Positions 22,286 to 22,564 of a DNA stretch of 22,564 bases are shown here, in pieces. The notes below the pieces were generated by a model. It was not told where the DNA came from, ran no database searches, and saw only the letters and a program-made list of their open reading frames with translations. The DNA is from Pseudomonadota bacterium (GTDB taxonomy: Bacteria; Pseudomonadota; Alphaproteobacteria; Rhizobiales; Hyphomicrobiaceae), in NCBI GenBank assembly GCA_023387235.1, contig JAEWIJ010000073.1, positions 1-22,564 of the forward strand, given 5' to 3'. The position numbers were made by a program, and so were the translations under genes. The first letter of the stretch is position 1; every line of letters starts with the position of its first letter.

Positions 22286-22564
22286 GAGGCCGGAGATCGA
22301 GGAGAACCGCATGGCGCCCTGACGCGGGCGGTCGCCGGCTGGTGTGTCGGGCGGCGGTGGCGGCGACGTCGCGCTCGACTGCGACGAAGCTGCGGCTGCG
22401 GGACGCGGCGGCGACTGTGCAGGTGGACGCGTCGTGCTCGCCGCGGCCGGCATGGAATAGCCCGGCATGGAAGCAGGCTGGCGCGATGCACCGCCGCCTT
22501 TGCGCGCGTAGCCGCCCGTGTCGATGCCGCTCACGGTGCCCTTCTGATCGAGTGCGGTATGCGC
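22274..22564 (-). CDS. C-terminus of unidentified protein, Pro/Ala/Ser-rich tail (partial)
   Basis: The minus-strand frame enters at the right edge and ends at TGA 22276-22274, giving 96 visible residues. It begins AHTALDQKGTVSGIDTGGYAR. From about residue 25 it becomes low complexity, rich in Pro, Ala and Ser (including runs such as PPPPPDTPAGD), and ends MRFSSISGLRRR. A GTG inside the frame at 22534 is unlikely to be the true start because the frame is open to the edge and lacks a binding site there. Position suggests it is the N-terminal half of the Mo-hydroxylase large subunit or another subunit of that enzyme, but the visible part has no diagnostic motif. The disordered tail is unusual for this family. 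Confidence 0.6.
   Translation of the reverse strand, partial: AHTALDQKGTVSGIDTGGYARKGGGASRQPASMPGYSMPAAASTTRPPAQSPPRPAAAASSQSSATSPPPPPDTPAGDRPRQGAMRFSSISGLRRR

Overview
The window is GC-rich (codon third positions mostly G or C). Its gene content (Tat-exported enzymes, a TRAP transporter, two molybdenum hydroxylases, CoxD/CoxE-type maturation proteins, a DUF1127 protein) points to an alphaproteobacterium, most likely of the order Hyphomicrobiales. That placement comes from gene repertoire and style, not from a marker gene. I see no rRNA, tRNA, CRISPR array, transposase or phage structural gene.

Layout. (1) 1-843, minus strand: two unrecognised genes in tandem, the second running off the left edge. 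(2) 844-1535: mostly non-coding, with a probable 30-residue membrane protein on the minus strand and several repeats. (3) 1536-7556, plus strand: a Tat-exported MBL-fold hydrolase, then a TRAP transporter (dctP, dctQ, dctM), an amidase and a 56-residue membrane protein that overlaps the amidase stop codon. (4) 7616-10379, minus strand: a two-gene molybdenum hydroxylase of the isoquinoline 1-oxidoreductase type (IorA-like 2Fe-2S subunit and Tat-exported IorB-like subunit), convergent with block 3 across a hairpin. (5) 10771-15671, plus strand: a 574-residue membrane protein of unknown function, a DUF1127 protein, a small secreted repeat protein, and a winged-helix/TolB-like/TPR regulator. (6) 15699-22564, minus strand, read right to left: an unidentified Pro/Ala-rich C-terminus, the C-terminal half of a CoxL-type molybdenum hydroxylase, CoxD-like AAA ATPase, CoxE-like VWA protein, a COG3618 amidohydrolase/lactonase, a cytoplasmic MBL-fold hydrolase, and a fusion of SMP-30/gluconolactonase with an isochorismatase-like domain. 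Several junctions overlap by one to four bases, so this looks like one operon.

Together the genes look like a catabolic island. A binding-protein-dependent importer, two hydroxylases that could oxidise an aromatic or N-heterocyclic ring, and a set of lactone- and amide-cleaving enzymes (amidase, amidohydrolase, two MBL proteins, SMP-30, isochorismatase-like) would fit uptake, hydroxylation, ring opening and hydrolysis. The substrate cannot be read from the sequence. The most unusual points are the SMP-30/isochorismatase fusion, where Ser occupies the usual catalytic Cys position; the split Mo-hydroxylase large subunit with its own strong ribosome binding site; and several small proteins and ordered repeats in the intergenic regions.
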